The notes under the pieces: model-generated
Told to the model about the DNA's origin: nothing
Database searches by the model: none
What the model saw: only the letters and a program-made list of their open reading frames with translations
Shown: positions 40,301-54,399 of the stretch, one piece after another
Position numbering within the stretch: position 1 is the stretch's first letter
Layout: each line of letters opens with the position of its first letter
Translations under genes and position numbers: made by a program
Source of the DNA: Litoditis marina
Taxonomy: Eukaryota > Nematoda > Chromadorea > Rhabditida > Rhabditidae
Assembly: GCA_964036275.1 (NCBI GenBank)
Contig: CAXIWQ010000318.1
Span: 82,825 to 146,824 of the forward strand
Direction: 5' to 3'
Length of the DNA: 64,000 nucleotides

Positions 40301-43300
40301 GGTTATTACCTCTTTGCCTTGCAGCTACAGAAAAAAGTTCATACGGCTATCAAGTCTGTTGCTCCCAGCTACAAAAACCTAATACGACTTTATATCCTGT
40401 GGCGCACAGCCACAAAAGACAAATTAACGCGGTTATTACCTCTTTGCCTTGCAGCTACAGAAAAAAGTTCATACGGCTATCAAGTCTGTTGCTCCCAGCT
40501 ACAAAAACCTGATACGACTTTATATTCTGTGGCGCACAGCCACAAAAGACAAATTAACGCGGTTATTGACTCTTTGCCGTGTAGCTACAGGAAAAAGGTT
40601 ATACGGCTATCAAGTATGTTGCTCCCAGCTACAAAAACCTGATACGACTATCTATTCTGTGGCGCACAGCCACAAAAGACAAATTAACGCGGTTTTCGAC
40701 TCTTTGCCTTGCAGCTACAGAGAACAGTTCATACGGCTATCAAATCTGTCGCTCCCAGCTACAAAAACCTAATACGACAATCTATTCTGTGGCGCACAGC
40801 CACAAAAGACAAATTAACGCGGTTATTACCTCTTTGCCTTGCAGCTACAGAAAAAAGTTCATACGGCTATCAAGTCTGTTGCTCCCAGCTACAAAAACCT
40901 AATACGACTTTATATTCTGTGGCGCACAGCCACAAAAGACAAATTAACGCGGTTATTGACTCTTTGCCGTGCAGCTACAGGAAAAAGGTTATACGGCTAT
41001 CAAGTATGTTGCTCCCAGCTACAAAAACCTGATACGACTATCTATTCTGTGGCGCACAGCCACAAAATACGAATTAACGCGGTTATCGACTCTTTGCCTT
41101 GCAGCTACAGAGAACAGTTCATACGGCTATCAAATCTGTCGCTCCAGCTACAAAAACTTAATACGACAATCTATTCTGTGGCGCACAGCCACAAAACACG
41201 AAATATCGCGGTTATCGACTTGTTGGCTTGCAGCTACAGAGAAAAGTTCATACGGCTATCAAGTCTCTTGCTCCCAGCTACAAAAACCTGATACGACAAT
41301 ATATTCTGTGGCGCACAGCCACAAAAGACAAATTAACGCGGTTATTACTTCTTTGCGTTGCAGCTACAGAAAAAAGTTCATACGGCCATCAAGTCTGTTG
41401 CTCCCAGCTACAAAAACCTAATACGACTTCATATTCTGTGGCGCACAGCCACAAAAGACGAATTAACGCGGTTATTGACTCTTTGCCGTGCAGCTACAGG
41501 AAAAAGGTTATACGGCTACCAAGTATGTTGCTCCCAGCTACAAAAACCTAATACGACTATCTATTCTGTGGCGCACAGCCACAAAATACGAATTGACGCG
41601 GTTATCGACTCTTTGCCTTGCAGCTACAGAGAACAGTTCATACGGCTATCAAATCTGTTGCTCCCAGCTACAAAAACCTAATACGACAATCTATTCTGTG
41701 GCGCACAGCCACAAAATACAAATTATCGCGGTTATCGACTTGTTGGCTTGCAGCTACAGAGAAAAGTTCATACGGCTATCAAGTCTGTTGCTCCCAGCTA
41801 CAAAACCTAATACGACTATATATTCTGTGGCGCACAGCCACAAAAGACGAATTAACGCGGTTATTGACTCTTTGCCTCGCAGTTACAGAGAACATTTCAT
41901 ACGGCTATCAAATCTGTTGCTCATAGCTACAAAAACCTAATACGACTTTATATTCTGTGGCGCACAGCCACAAAAGACAAATTAACGCGGTTATTATCTC
42001 TTTGCCTTGCAGCTACAGAAAAAAAGTTTATACGGCTATCAAGTCTGTTGCTCCCAGCTACAAAAACCTAATACGACTCTATATTCTGTGGCGCACAGCC
42101 ACAAAAGACAAATTAACGCGGTTATTGACTCTTTGCCGTGCAGCTACAGAAAAAGTTTATATGGCTATCAAGTATGTTGCTCCCAGCTAGAAAAACCCAA
42201 TACAACTATCTATTCTGTGGCACACAGCCACAAAATACGATATAACGCGGTTATCGACTTTTTGCCTTGCAGCTACAAAAAAAAAGTTTATACGGCTATC
42301 AAGTCTGTTGCTCATGGCTACAAAAACCTAATACGACTTTATATCCTATGGCGCACAGCCACAAAAGACAAATTAACGCGGTTATTACCTCTTTGCCTTG
42401 CAGCTACAGAAAAAAGTTCATACGGCTATCAAGTCTGTTGCTCCCAGCTACAAAAACCTGATACGACAATCTATTCTGTGGCGCACATCCACAAAAGACA
42501 AATTAACGCGGTTATTACCTCTTTGCCTTGCAGCTACAGAAAAAAGTTCATACGGCTATCAAGTCTGTTGCTCCCAGCTACAAAAACCTGATACGACAAT
42601 CTATTCTGTGGCGCACAGCCACAAAAGACAAATTAACGCGGTTATTACCTCTTTGCCTTGCAGCTACAGAAAAAAGTTCATACGGCTATCAAGTCTGTTG
42701 CTCCCAGCTACAAAAACCTAATACGACTTTATATTCTGTGGCGCACAGCCACAAAAGACAAATTAACGCGGTTATTGACTCTTTGCCGTGCAGCTACAGG
42801 AAAAAGGTTATACGGCTATCAAATATGTTGCTCCCAGCTACAAAAAACTAATACGACTATCTATTCTGTGGCGCACAGCCACAAAATACGAATTATCGCG
42901 GTTATCGACTTGTTGGCTTGCAGCTACATAGAAAAGTTCATACGGCTATCAAGTCTGTTGCTCCCAGCTACAAAAACCTGATACGACAATTTATTCTGTG
43001 GCGCACAGCCACAAAAGACAAATTAACGCGGTTATTACCTCTGTGCCTTGCAGCTACAGAAAAAATTCATACGGCTATCAAGTCTGTTGCTCCCAGCTAC
43101 GAAAACCTAATACGACTCTATATTCTGTGGCGCACAGTTACAAAAGACAAATTAACGCGGTTATTGACTCTTTGCCGTGCAGCTACAGGAAAAAGGTTAT
43201 ACGGCTATCAAGTATGTTGCTCCCAGCTAAAAAACCTAATACGACTATCTATTCTGTGGCGCACAGCCACAAAATACGAATATCGCGGTTATCGACTCTT

Positions 43301-46300
43301 TGCCTTGCAGCTACAGAGAACAGTTCATACGGCTATCAAGTCTGTTGCTCCCAGCTACAAAAACCTAATACGACTATATATTCTGTGGCGCACAGCCACA
43401 AAAGACGAATTAACGCGGTTATTGACTCTTTGCCTCGCAGTTACAGAGAATATTTCATACGGCTATCAAATCTGTTGCTCCCAGCTACAAAAACCTAATA
43501 CGACAATCTATTCTGTGGCGCACAGCCACAAAAGACAAATTAACGCGGTTATTGACTCTTTGCCGTGCAGCTACAGGAAAAAGGTTATACGGCTACCAAG
43601 TATGTTGCTCCCAGCTACAAAAACCTAATACGACTATCTATTCTGTGGCGCACAGCCACAAAATACGAATTGACGCGGTTATCGACTCTTTGCCTTGCAG
43701 CTACAGAGAACAGTCATACGGCTATCAAATCTGTTGCTCCCAGCTACAAAAACCTAATACGACAATCTATTCTGTGGCGCACAGCCACAAAATACAAATT
43801 ATCGCGGTTATCGACTTGTTGGCTTGCAGCTACAGAGAAAAGTTCATACGGCTATCAAGTTTGTTGCTCCCAGCTACAAAAACCTAATACGACTATATAT
43901 TCTGTGGCGCACAGCCACAAAAGACGAATTAACGCGGTTATTGACTCTTTGCCTCGCAGTTACAGAGAACATTTCATACGGCTATCAAATCTGTTGCTCC
44001 CAGCTACAAAAACCTAATACGACAATCTATTCTGAGGCGCACAGCCACAAAGACGAATTAACGCGGTTATTGACATTTTGACTTGCAGCTACAAAAAAAT
44101 ATCATACGGCTATCAAGTCTGTTGCTTCCAACTACAAAAACATAATACGACTTTATATTCTGTGGCGCACAGCCACAAAATACAAATTAACGCGGTTATT
44201 GACTCTTTGCCTTGCAGTTACAGAGAACATTTCATACGGCTATCAAATCTGTTGCTCCCAGCTACAAAAACCTAATACGACTTTATATTCTGTGGCGCAC
44301 AGCCACAAAAGACAAATTAACGCGGTTATTACCTCTTTGCCTTGCAGCTACAGAGAACAGTTCATACGGCTATCAAGTCTGTTGCTCCCAGCTACAAAAA
44401 CCTAATACGACTATATATTCTGTGGCGCACAGCCACAAAAGGACGAATTAACGCGGTTATTGACTCTTTGCCTCGCAGTTACAGAGAATATTTCATACGG
44501 CTATCAAATCTGTTGCTCCCAGCTACAAAAACCTAATACGACAATCTATTCTGTGGCGCACAGCCACAAAAGACAAATTAACGCGGTTATTGACTCTTTG
44601 CCGTGCAGCTACAGAAAAAGGTTATACGGCTACCAAGTATGTTGCTCCCAGCTACAAAAACCTAATACGACTATCTATTCTGTGGCGCACAGCCACAAAA
44701 TACGAATTGACGCGGTTGTCGACTCTTTGCCTTGCAGCTACAGAGAACAGTTCATACGGCTATCAAATCTGTTGCTCCCAGCTACAAAAACCTAATACGA
44801 CAATCTATTCTGTGGCGCACAGCCACAAAATACAATTATCGCGGTTATCGACTTGTTGGCTTGCAGCTACAGAGAAAAGTTCATACGGCTATCAAGTTTG
44901 TTGCTCCCAGCTACAAAAACCTAATACGACTATATATTCTGTGGCGCACAGCCACAAAAGACGAATTAACGCGGTTATTGACTCTTTGCCTCGCAGTTAC
45001 AGAGAACATTTCATACGGCTATCAAATCTGTTGCTCCCAGCTACAAAAACCTAATACGACAATCTATTCTGAGGCGCACAGCCACAAAGACGAATTAACG
45101 CGGTTATTGACATTTTGACTTGCAGCTACAAAAAAAAAATCATACGGCTATCAAGTCTGTTGCTTCCAACTACAAAAACATAATACGACTTTATATTCTG
45201 TGGCGCACAGCCACAAAATACAAATTAACGCGGTTATTGACTCTTTGCCTTGCAGTTACAGAGAACATTTCATACGGCTATCAAATCTGTTGCTCCCAGC
45301 TACAAAAACCTAATACGACTTTATATTCTGTGGCGCACAGCCACAAAAGACAAATTAACGCGGTTATTACCTCTTTGCCTTGCAGCTACAGAAAAAAGTT
45401 TATACGGCTATCAAGTATGTTGCTCCCAGCTACAAAAACCTAATACGACTTTATATTCTGTGGCGCACAGCCACAAAAGACAAATTTACGCGGTTATTGA
45501 CTCTTTGCCGTGCAGCTACAGAAAAAAGTTTATATGGCTATCAAGTATGTTGCTCCCAGCTAGAAAAACCCAATACAACTATCTATTCTGTGGCACACAG
45601 CCACAAAATACGATATAACGCGGTTATCGACTCTTTGCCTTGCAGCTACAGAAAAAAGTTTAACGGCTATCAAGTCTGTTGCTCATGGCTACAAAAACCT
45701 AATACGACTTTATATCCTATGGCGCACAGCCACAAAAGACAAATTAACGCGGTTATTACCTCTTTGCCTTGCAGCTACAGAAAAAACTTCATACGGCTAT
45801 CAAGTCTGTTGCTCCCAGCTACAAAAACCTGATACGACAATCTATTCTGTGGCGCACAGCCACAAAAGACAAATTAACGCGGTTATTACCTCTTTGCCTT
45901 GCAGCTACAGAAAAAAGTTCATACGGCTATCAAGTCTGTTGCTCCCAGCTACAAAAACCTAATACGACTTTATATTCTGTGGCGCACAGCCACAAAAGAC
46001 AAATTAACGCGGTTATTGACTCTTTGCCGTGCAGCTACAGAAAAAAGGTTATACGGCTATCAAGTCTGTTGCTCCCAGCTACAAAAACCTAATACGACAA
46101 TCTTTTCTGTGGTGCACAAGCAGAAAATACGAATTAACGCGGTTATTGACTCTGTGGCTTGCATTTACAGAGAACAGTTCATACGGCTATCACGTCTGTT
46201 GCTCCCAGCTACAAAAACCGAATACGACTTTATATTCTGTGGCGCACAGCCACAAAAGACAAATTAACGCGGTTATCGACTCTTTGCTTGCAGTTACAGA

Positions 46301-47799
46301 GAAAAGTTCATACGGCTATCCAGTCTGTTTCTCCCAGCTACAAAGACCTAACACGACTATCTATTCTGTGGCGCACAGCCACAAAATACGAATTATCGCG
46401 GTTATCGACTTGTTGGCTTGCAGCTACATAGAAAAGTTCATACGGCTATCAAGTCTGTTGCTCCCAGCTACAAAAACCTGATACGACAATCTATTCTGTG
46501 GCGCACAGCCACAAAAGACAAATTAACGCGGTTATTACCTCTGTGCCTTGCAGCTACAGAAAAAAATTCATACGGCTATCAAGTCTGTTGCTCCCAGCTA
46601 CGAAAACCTAATACGACTCTATATTCTGTGGCGCACAGTTACAAAAGACAAATTAACGCGGTTATTGACTCTTTGCCGTGCAGCTACAGAGAAAAGTTCA
46701 TACGGCTATCCAGTCTGTTGCTCCCAGCTACAAAAACCGAATACGACTTTATATTCTGTGGCGCACAGCCACAAAATACGAATTAACGCGGTTATTGACT
46801 CTTTGCCTCGCAGTTACAGAGAATATTTCATACGGCTATCAAATCTGTTGCTTCCAGCTACAAAAACCTAATACGACAATCTATTCTGTGGCGCACAGCC
46901 ACAAAAGACAAATTAACGCGGTTATTGACTCTTTGCCGTGCAGCTACAGGAAAAAGGTTATACGGCTACCAAGTATGTTGCTCCCAGCTACAAAAACCTA
47001 ATACGACTATCTATTCTGTGGCGCACAGCCACAAAATACGAATTGACGCGGTTATTACCTCTGTGCCTTGCAGCTACAGAAAAAAATTCATACGGCTATC
47101 AAGTCTGTTGCTCCCAGCTACGAAAACCTAATACGACTCTATATTCTGTGGCGCACAGTTACAAAAGACAAATTAACGCGGTTATTGACTCTTTGCCGTG
47201 CAGCTACAGAGAAAAGTTCATACGGCTATCCAGTCTGTTGCTCCCAGCTACAAAAACCGAATACGACTTTATATTCTGTGGCGCACAGCCACAAAATACG
47301 AATTATCGCGGTTATCGACTCTTTGCCTTGCAGCTACAGAGAACAGTTCATACGGCTATCAAGTCTGTTGCTCCCAGCTACAAAACCTAATACGACTATA
47401 TATTCTGTGGCGCACAGCCACAAAAGACGAATTAACGCGGTTATTGACTCTTTGCCTCGCAGTTACAGAGAATATTTCATACGGCTATCAAATCTGTTGC
47501 TTCCAGCTACAAAAACCTAATACGACAATCTATTCTGTGGCGCACAGCCACAAAAGACAAATTAACGCGGTTATTGACTCTTTGCCGTGCAGCTACAGGA
47601 AAAAGGTTATACGGCTACCAAGTATGTTGCTCCCAGCTACAAAAACCTAATACGACTATCTATTCTGTGGCGCACAGCCACAAAATACGAATTGACGCGG
47701 TTATCGACTCTTTGCCTTGCAGCTACAGAGAACAGTTCATACGGCTATCAAATCTGTTGCTCCCAGCTACAAAAACCTAATACGACAATCTTTCTGTGG

Positions 47800-48998
47800 C
47801 GCACAGCCACAAAATACAAATTATCGCGGTTATCGACTTGTTGGCTTGCAGCTACAGAGAAAAGTTCATACGGCTATCAAGTTTGTTGCTCCCAGCTACA
47901 AAAACCTAATACGACTATATATTCTGTGGCGCACAGCCACAAAAGACGAATTAACGCGGTTATTGACTCTTTGCCTCGCAGTTACAGAGAACATTTCATA
48001 CGGCTATCAAATCTGTTGCTCCAGCTACAAAAACCTAATACGACAATCTATTCTGAGGCGCACAGCCACAAAGACGAATTAACGCGGTTATTGACATTTT
48101 GACTTGCAGCTACAAAAAAAATCATACGCTATCAAGTCTGTTGCTTCCAACTACAAAAACTTAATACGACTATCTTTTCTGTGGTGCACAACCACAAAAT
48201 ACGAATTAACGCGGTTATTGACTCTTTGCCTTGCAGCTACAGAAAAAAGTTTATACGGCTATCAAGTCTGTTGCTCCCAGCTACAAAAACCTAATACGAC
48301 AATCTTTTCTGTGGTGCACAAGCAGAAAATACGAATTAACGCGGTTTTTGACTCTGTGGCTTGCATTTACAGAGAACAGTTCATACGCTATCACGTCTGT
48401 TGCTCCCAGCTACAAAAACCTAATACGACTTTATATTCTGTGGCGCACAGCCACAAAAGACAAATTAACGCGGTATCGACTCTTTGGCTTGCAGCTACAG
48501 AAAAAAGCTTATACGGCTATCAAGTCTGTTGCTCCCAGCTATAAAAACCTAATACGACTTTATATTCTGTGGCGCACAGCCACAAAAGACAAATTAACGC
48601 GGTTATTGACTCTTTGCCTTGCAGCTACAGGAAAAAGTTCATACGGCTATCAAGTCTGTTGGTCCAGCTACAAGAACCTGATACGACTATCTTTCTGTGG
48701 CGCACAGCCACGAAATACAAATTAACGCGGTTATCGACTTTTCGGCTTGCAGTTACAGAAAAAAAAAATCACACGGCTATCAAGTCTGTTGCTCACAACT
48801 ACAAAAACCTAATACGACTGTACATCCTGTGGCGCACAGCCACAAAAGACAGTTTAACGCGGTTATTGACTCTTTGCCTTGCAGCTACACAAAAAAATTA
48901 TACGGCTATCAAGTCTGTTGCTACCAGCTACAAAAACTTAATACGACTATCTTTTCTGTGGTGCACAACCACAAAATACGAATTAACGCGGTTATTGA
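47800..48998 (+). repeat. Segmental duplication D, left copy, with private one-base deletions
   Basis: This matches about 49,610-50,820 at offset ~1,807-1,815. Both carry a rare run of variants: gtgcacaaccac, gtgcacaagcagaaaatacg, ttgcatttacag, ctcacaactac, tgtacatcctg and cttttcggcttgcag. Compared with the right copy, this one has single-base losses near 48,128, 48,388, 48,474, 48,660 and 48,692, mostly in runs of two to four identical bases. Confidence 0.87.
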
Positions 48999-49609
48999 CT
49001 CTTTGCCGTGCAGCTACAGGAAAAAGGTTATACGGCTACCAAGTATGTTGCTCCCAGCTACAAAAACCTAATACGACTATCTATTCTGTGGCGCACAGCC
49101 ACAAAATACGAATTGACGCGGTTATCGACTCTTTGCCTTGCAGCTACAGAGAACAGTTCATACGGCTATCAAATCTGTTGCTCCCAGCTACAAAAACCTA
49201 ATACGACTATATATTCTGTGGCGCACAGCCACAAAAGACGAATTAACGCGGTTATTGACTCTTTGCCTCGCAGTTACAGAGAACAGTTCATACGGCTATC
49301 AAGTCTGTTGCTCCCAGCTACAAAAACCTAATACGACTATATATTCTGTGGCGCACAGCCACAAAAGACGAATTAACGCGGTTATTGACTCTTTGCCTCG
49401 CAGTTACAGAGAATATTTCATACGGCTATCAAATCTGTTGCTCCCAGCTACAAAAACCTAATACGACAATCTATTCTGTGGCGCACAGCCACAAAAGACA
49501 AATTAACGCGGTTATTGACTCTTTGCCGTGCAGCTACAGGAAAAAGGTTATACGGCTACCAAGTATGTTGCTCCCAGCTACAAAAACCTAATACGACTAT
49601 CTATTCTGT

Positions 49610-50820
49610 GGTGCACAGCCACAAAATACAAATTATCGCGGTTATCGACTTGTTGGCTTGCAGCTACAGAGAAAAGTTCATACGGCTATCAAGTTTGTTG
49701 CTCCCAGCTACAAAAACCTAATACGACTATATATTCTGTGGCGCACAGCCACAAAAGACGAATTAACGCGGTTATTGACTCTTTGCCTCGCAGTTACAGA
49801 GAACATTTCATACGGCTATCAAATCTGTTGCTCCAGCTACAAAAACCTAATACGACAATCTATTCTGAGGCGCACAGCCACAAAGACGAATTAACGCGGT
49901 TATTGACATTTTGACTTGCAGCTACAAAAAAAAATCATACGGCTATCAAGTCTGTTGCTTCCAACTACAAAAACTTAATACGACTATCTTTTCTGTGGTG
50001 CACAACCACAAAATACGAATTAACGCGGTTATTGACTCTTTGCCTTGCAGCTACAGAAAAAAGTTTATACGGCTATCAAGTCTGTTGCTCCCAGCTACAA
50101 AAACCTAATACGACAATCTTTTCTGTGGTGCACAAGCAGAAAATACGAATTAACGCGGTTTTTGACTCTGTGGCTTGCATTTACAGAGAACAGTTCATAC
50201 GGCTATCACGTCTGTTGCTCCCAGCTACAAAAACCTAATACGACTTTATATTCTGTGGCGCACAGCCACAAAAGACAAATTAACGCGGTTATCGACTCTT
50301 TGGCTTGCAGCTACAGAAAAAAGCTTATACGGCTATCAAGTCTGTTGCTCCCAGCTATAAAAACCTAATACGACTTTATATTCTGTGGCGCACAGCCACA
50401 AAAGACAAATTAACGCGGTTATTGACTCTTTGCCTTGCAGCTACAGGAAAAAGTTCATACGGCTATCAAGTCTGTTGCTCCCAGCTACAAGAACCTGATA
50501 CGACTATCTTTTCTGTGGCGCACAGCCACGAAATACAATTAACGCGGTTATCGACTTTTCGGCTTGCAGTTACAGAAAAAAAAATCACACGGCTATCAAG
50601 TCTGTTGCTCACAACTACAAAAACCTAATACGACTGTACATCCTGTGGCGCACAGCCACAAAAGACAGTTTAACGCGGTTATTGACTCTTTGCCTTGCAG
50701 CTACACAAAAAAATTATACGGCTATCAAGTCTGTTGCTACCAGCTACAAAAACTTAATACGACTATCTTTTCTGTGGTGCACAACCACAAAATACGAATT
50801 AACGCGGTTATTGACTCTTT
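49610..50820 (+). repeat. Segmental duplication D, right copy
   Basis: This matches 47,800-48,998 and keeps the full-length form at most sites where the left copy is one base short. It lacks one base itself near 50,536 (atacaatt against atacaaatt). The gtgcacaagcag and cattta variants recur again near 46,113 and 50,909 in related but separate contexts, so this rare block exists in four places. Confidence 0.86.
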
Positions 50821-51539
50821 GCCTTGCAGCTACAGGAAAAAGTTTATACGGCTATCAAGTCTGTTGCTCCCAGCTACAAAAACCTAATACGACAATCTTT
50901 TCTGTGGTGCACAAGCAGAAAATACGAATTAACGCGGTTATTGACTCTGTGGCTTGCATTTACAGAGAACAGTTCATACGGCTATCACGTCTGTTGCTCC
51001 CAGCTACAAAAACCGAATACGACTTTATATTCTGTGGCGCACAGCCACAAAAGACAAATTAACGCGGTTATCGACTCTTTGGCTTGCAGTTACAGAGAAA
51101 AGTTCATACGGCTATCAGTCTGTTTCTCCCAGCTACAAAAACCTAATACGACTATCTATTCTGTGGCGCACAGCCACAAAATACGAATTATCGCGGTTAT
51201 CGACTTGTTGGCTTGCAGCTACATAGAAAAGTTCATACGGCTATCAAGTCTGTTGCTCCAGCTACAAAAACCTGATACGACAATCTATTCTGTGGCGCAC
51301 AGCCACAAAAGACAAATTAACGCGGTTATTACCTCTGTGCCTTGCAGCTACAGAAAAAAATTCATACGGCTATCAAGTCTGTTGCTCCCAGCTACGAAAA
51401 CCTAATACGACTCTATATTCTGTGGCGCACAGTTACAAAAGACAAATTAACGCGGTTATTGACTCTTTGCCGTGCAGCTACAGGAAAAAGGTTATACGGC
51501 TATCAAGTATGTTGCTCCCAGCTAAAAAAACCTAATACG

Positions 51540-54390
51540 ACTATCTATTCTGTGGCGCACAGCCACAAAATACGAATTATCGCGGTTATCGACTCTTTGC
51601 CTTGCAGCTACAGAGAACAGTTCATACGGCTATCAAGTCTGTTGCTCCCAGCTACAAAAACCTAATACGACTATATATTCTGTGGCGCACAGCCACAAAA
51701 GACGAATTAACGCGGTTATTGACTCTTTGCCTCGCAGTTACAGAGAATATTTCATACGGCTATCAAATCTGTTGCTCCCAGCTACAAAAACCTAATACGA
51801 CAATCTATTCTGTGGCGCACAGCCACAAAGACAAATTAACGCGGTATTGACTCTTTGCCGTGCAGCTACAGGAAAAAGGTTATACGGCTACCAAGTATGT
51901 TGCTCCCAGCTACAAAAACCTAATACGACTATCTATTCTGTGGCGCACAGCCACAAAATACGAATTGACGCGGTTATCGACTCTTTGCCTTGCAGCTACA
52001 GAGAACAGTTCATACGGCTATCAAATCTGTTGCTCCCAGCTACAAAAACCTAATACGACAATCTATTCTGTGGCGCACAGCCACAAAATACAAATTATCG
52101 CGGTTATCGACTTGTTGGCTTGCAGCTACAGAGAAAAGTTCATACGGCTATCAAGTTTGTTGCTCCCAGCTACAAAAACCTAATACGACTATATATTCTG
52201 TGGCGCACAGCCACAAAAGACGAATTAACGCGGTTATTGACTCTTTGCCTCGCAGTTACAGAGAACATTTCATACGGCTATCAAATCTGTTGCTCCCAGC
52301 TACAAAAACCTAATACGACAATCTATTCTGAGGCGCACAGCCACAAAGACGAATTAACGCGGTTATTGACATTTTGACTTGCAGCTACAAAAAAAAATCA
52401 TACGGCTATCAAGTCTGTTGCTTCCAACTACAAAAACATAATACGACTTTATATTCTGTGGCGCACAGCCACAAAATACAAATTAACGCGGTTATTGACT
52501 CTTTGCCTTGCAGTACAGAGAACATTTCATACGGCTATCAAATCTGTTGCTCCCAGCTACAAAAACCTAATACGACTTTATATTCTGTGGCGCACAGCCA
52601 CAAAAGACAAATTAACGCGGTTATTACCTCTTTGCCTTGCAGCTACAGAGAACAGTTCATACGGCTATCAAGTCTGTTGCTCCAGCTACAAAAACCTAAT
52701 ACGACTATATATTCTGTGGCGCACAGCCACAAAAGACGAATTAACGCGGTTATTGACTCTTTGCCTCGCAGTTACAGAGAATATTTCATACGGCTATCAA
52801 ATCTGTTGCTCCCAGCTACAAAAACCTAATACGACAATCTATTCTGTGGCGCACAGCAACAAAAGACAAATTAACGCGGTTATTGACTCTTGCCGTGCAG
52901 CTACAGGAAAAAGGTTATACGGCTACCAAGTATGTTGCTCCCAGCTACAAAAACCTAATACGACTATCTATTCTGTGCGCACAGCCACAAAATACGAATT
53001 GACGCGGTTATCGACTCTTTGCCTTGCAGCTACAGAGAACAGTTCATACGGCTATCAAATCTGTTGCTCCCAGCTACAAAAACCTAATACGACAATCTAT
53101 TCTGTGGCGCACAGCCACAAAATACAAATTATCGCGGTTATCGACTTGTTGGCTTGCAGCTACAGAGAAAAGTTCATACGGCTATCAAGTTTGTTGCTCC
53201 CAGCTACAAAAACCTAATACGACTATATATTCTGTGGCGCACAGCCACAAAAGACGAATTAACGCGGTTATTGACTCTTCGCCTCGCAGTTACAGAGAAC
53301 ATTTCATACGGCTATCAAATCTGTTGCTCCCAGCTACAAAAACCTAATACGACAATCTATTCTGAGGCGCACAGCCACAAAGACGAATTAACGCGGTTAT
53401 TGACATTTTGACTTGCAGCTACAAAAAAAAAATCATACGGCTATCAAGTCTGTTGCTTCCAACTACAAAAACATAATACGACTTTATATTCTGTGGCGCA
53501 CAGCCACAAAATACAAATTAACGCGGTTATTGACTCTTTGCCTTGCAGTTACAGAGAACATTTCATACGGCTATCAAATCTGTTGCTCCCAGCTACAAAA
53601 CCTAATACGACTTTATATTCTGTGGCGCACAGCCACAAAAGACAAATTAACGCGGTTATTACCTCTTTGCCTTGCAGCTACAGAAAAAAAGTTTATACGG
53701 CTATCAAGTATGTTGCTCCCAGCTACAAAAACCTAATACGACTTTATATTCTGTGGCGCACAGCCACAAAAGACAAATTAACGCGGTTATTGACTCTTTG
53801 CCGTGCAGCTACAGAAAAAAGTTTATATGGCTATCAAGTATGTTGCTCCCAGCTAGAAAAACCAATACAACTATCTATTCTGTGGCACACAGCCACAAAA
53901 TACGATATAACGCGGTTATCGACTCTTTGCCTTGCAGCTACAGAAAAAAGTTTAAACGGCTATCAAGTCTGTTGCTCATGGCTACAAAAACCTAATACGA
54001 CTTTATATCCTATGGCGCACAGCCACAAAAGACAAATTAACGCGGTTATTACCTCTTTGCCTTGCAGCTACAGAAAAAAGTTCATACGGCTATCAAGTCT
54101 GTTGCTCCCAGCTACAAAACCTGATACGACAATCTATTCTGTGGCGCACAGCCACAAAAGACAAATTAACGCGGTTATTACCTCTTTGCCTTGCAGCTAC
54201 AGAAAAAAGTTCATACGGCTATCAAGTCTGTTGCTCCCAGCTACAAAAACCTAATACGACTTTATATTCTGTGGCGCACAGCCACAAAAGACAAATTAAC
54301 GCGGTTATTGACTCTTTGCCGTGCAGCTACAGAAAAAAGGTTATACGGCTATCAAATATGTTGCTTCCAGCTACAAAAACCTAATACGAC
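51540..54390 (+). repeat. Tandem duplication E, first copy (~2.85 kb)
   Basis: This matches the immediately following 54,400-57,260 at offset 2,845-2,851 (22 monomers). Shared private marks are tttaaacgg near 53,951 and 56,799, and tctgtttcgcac near 54,399 and 57,244. It carries many one-base deletions not shared with the second copy, for example near 51,844, 52,512, 52,890, 52,977, 53,600 and 53,862. Confidence 0.86.
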
Positions 54391-54399
54391 TATCTATTC

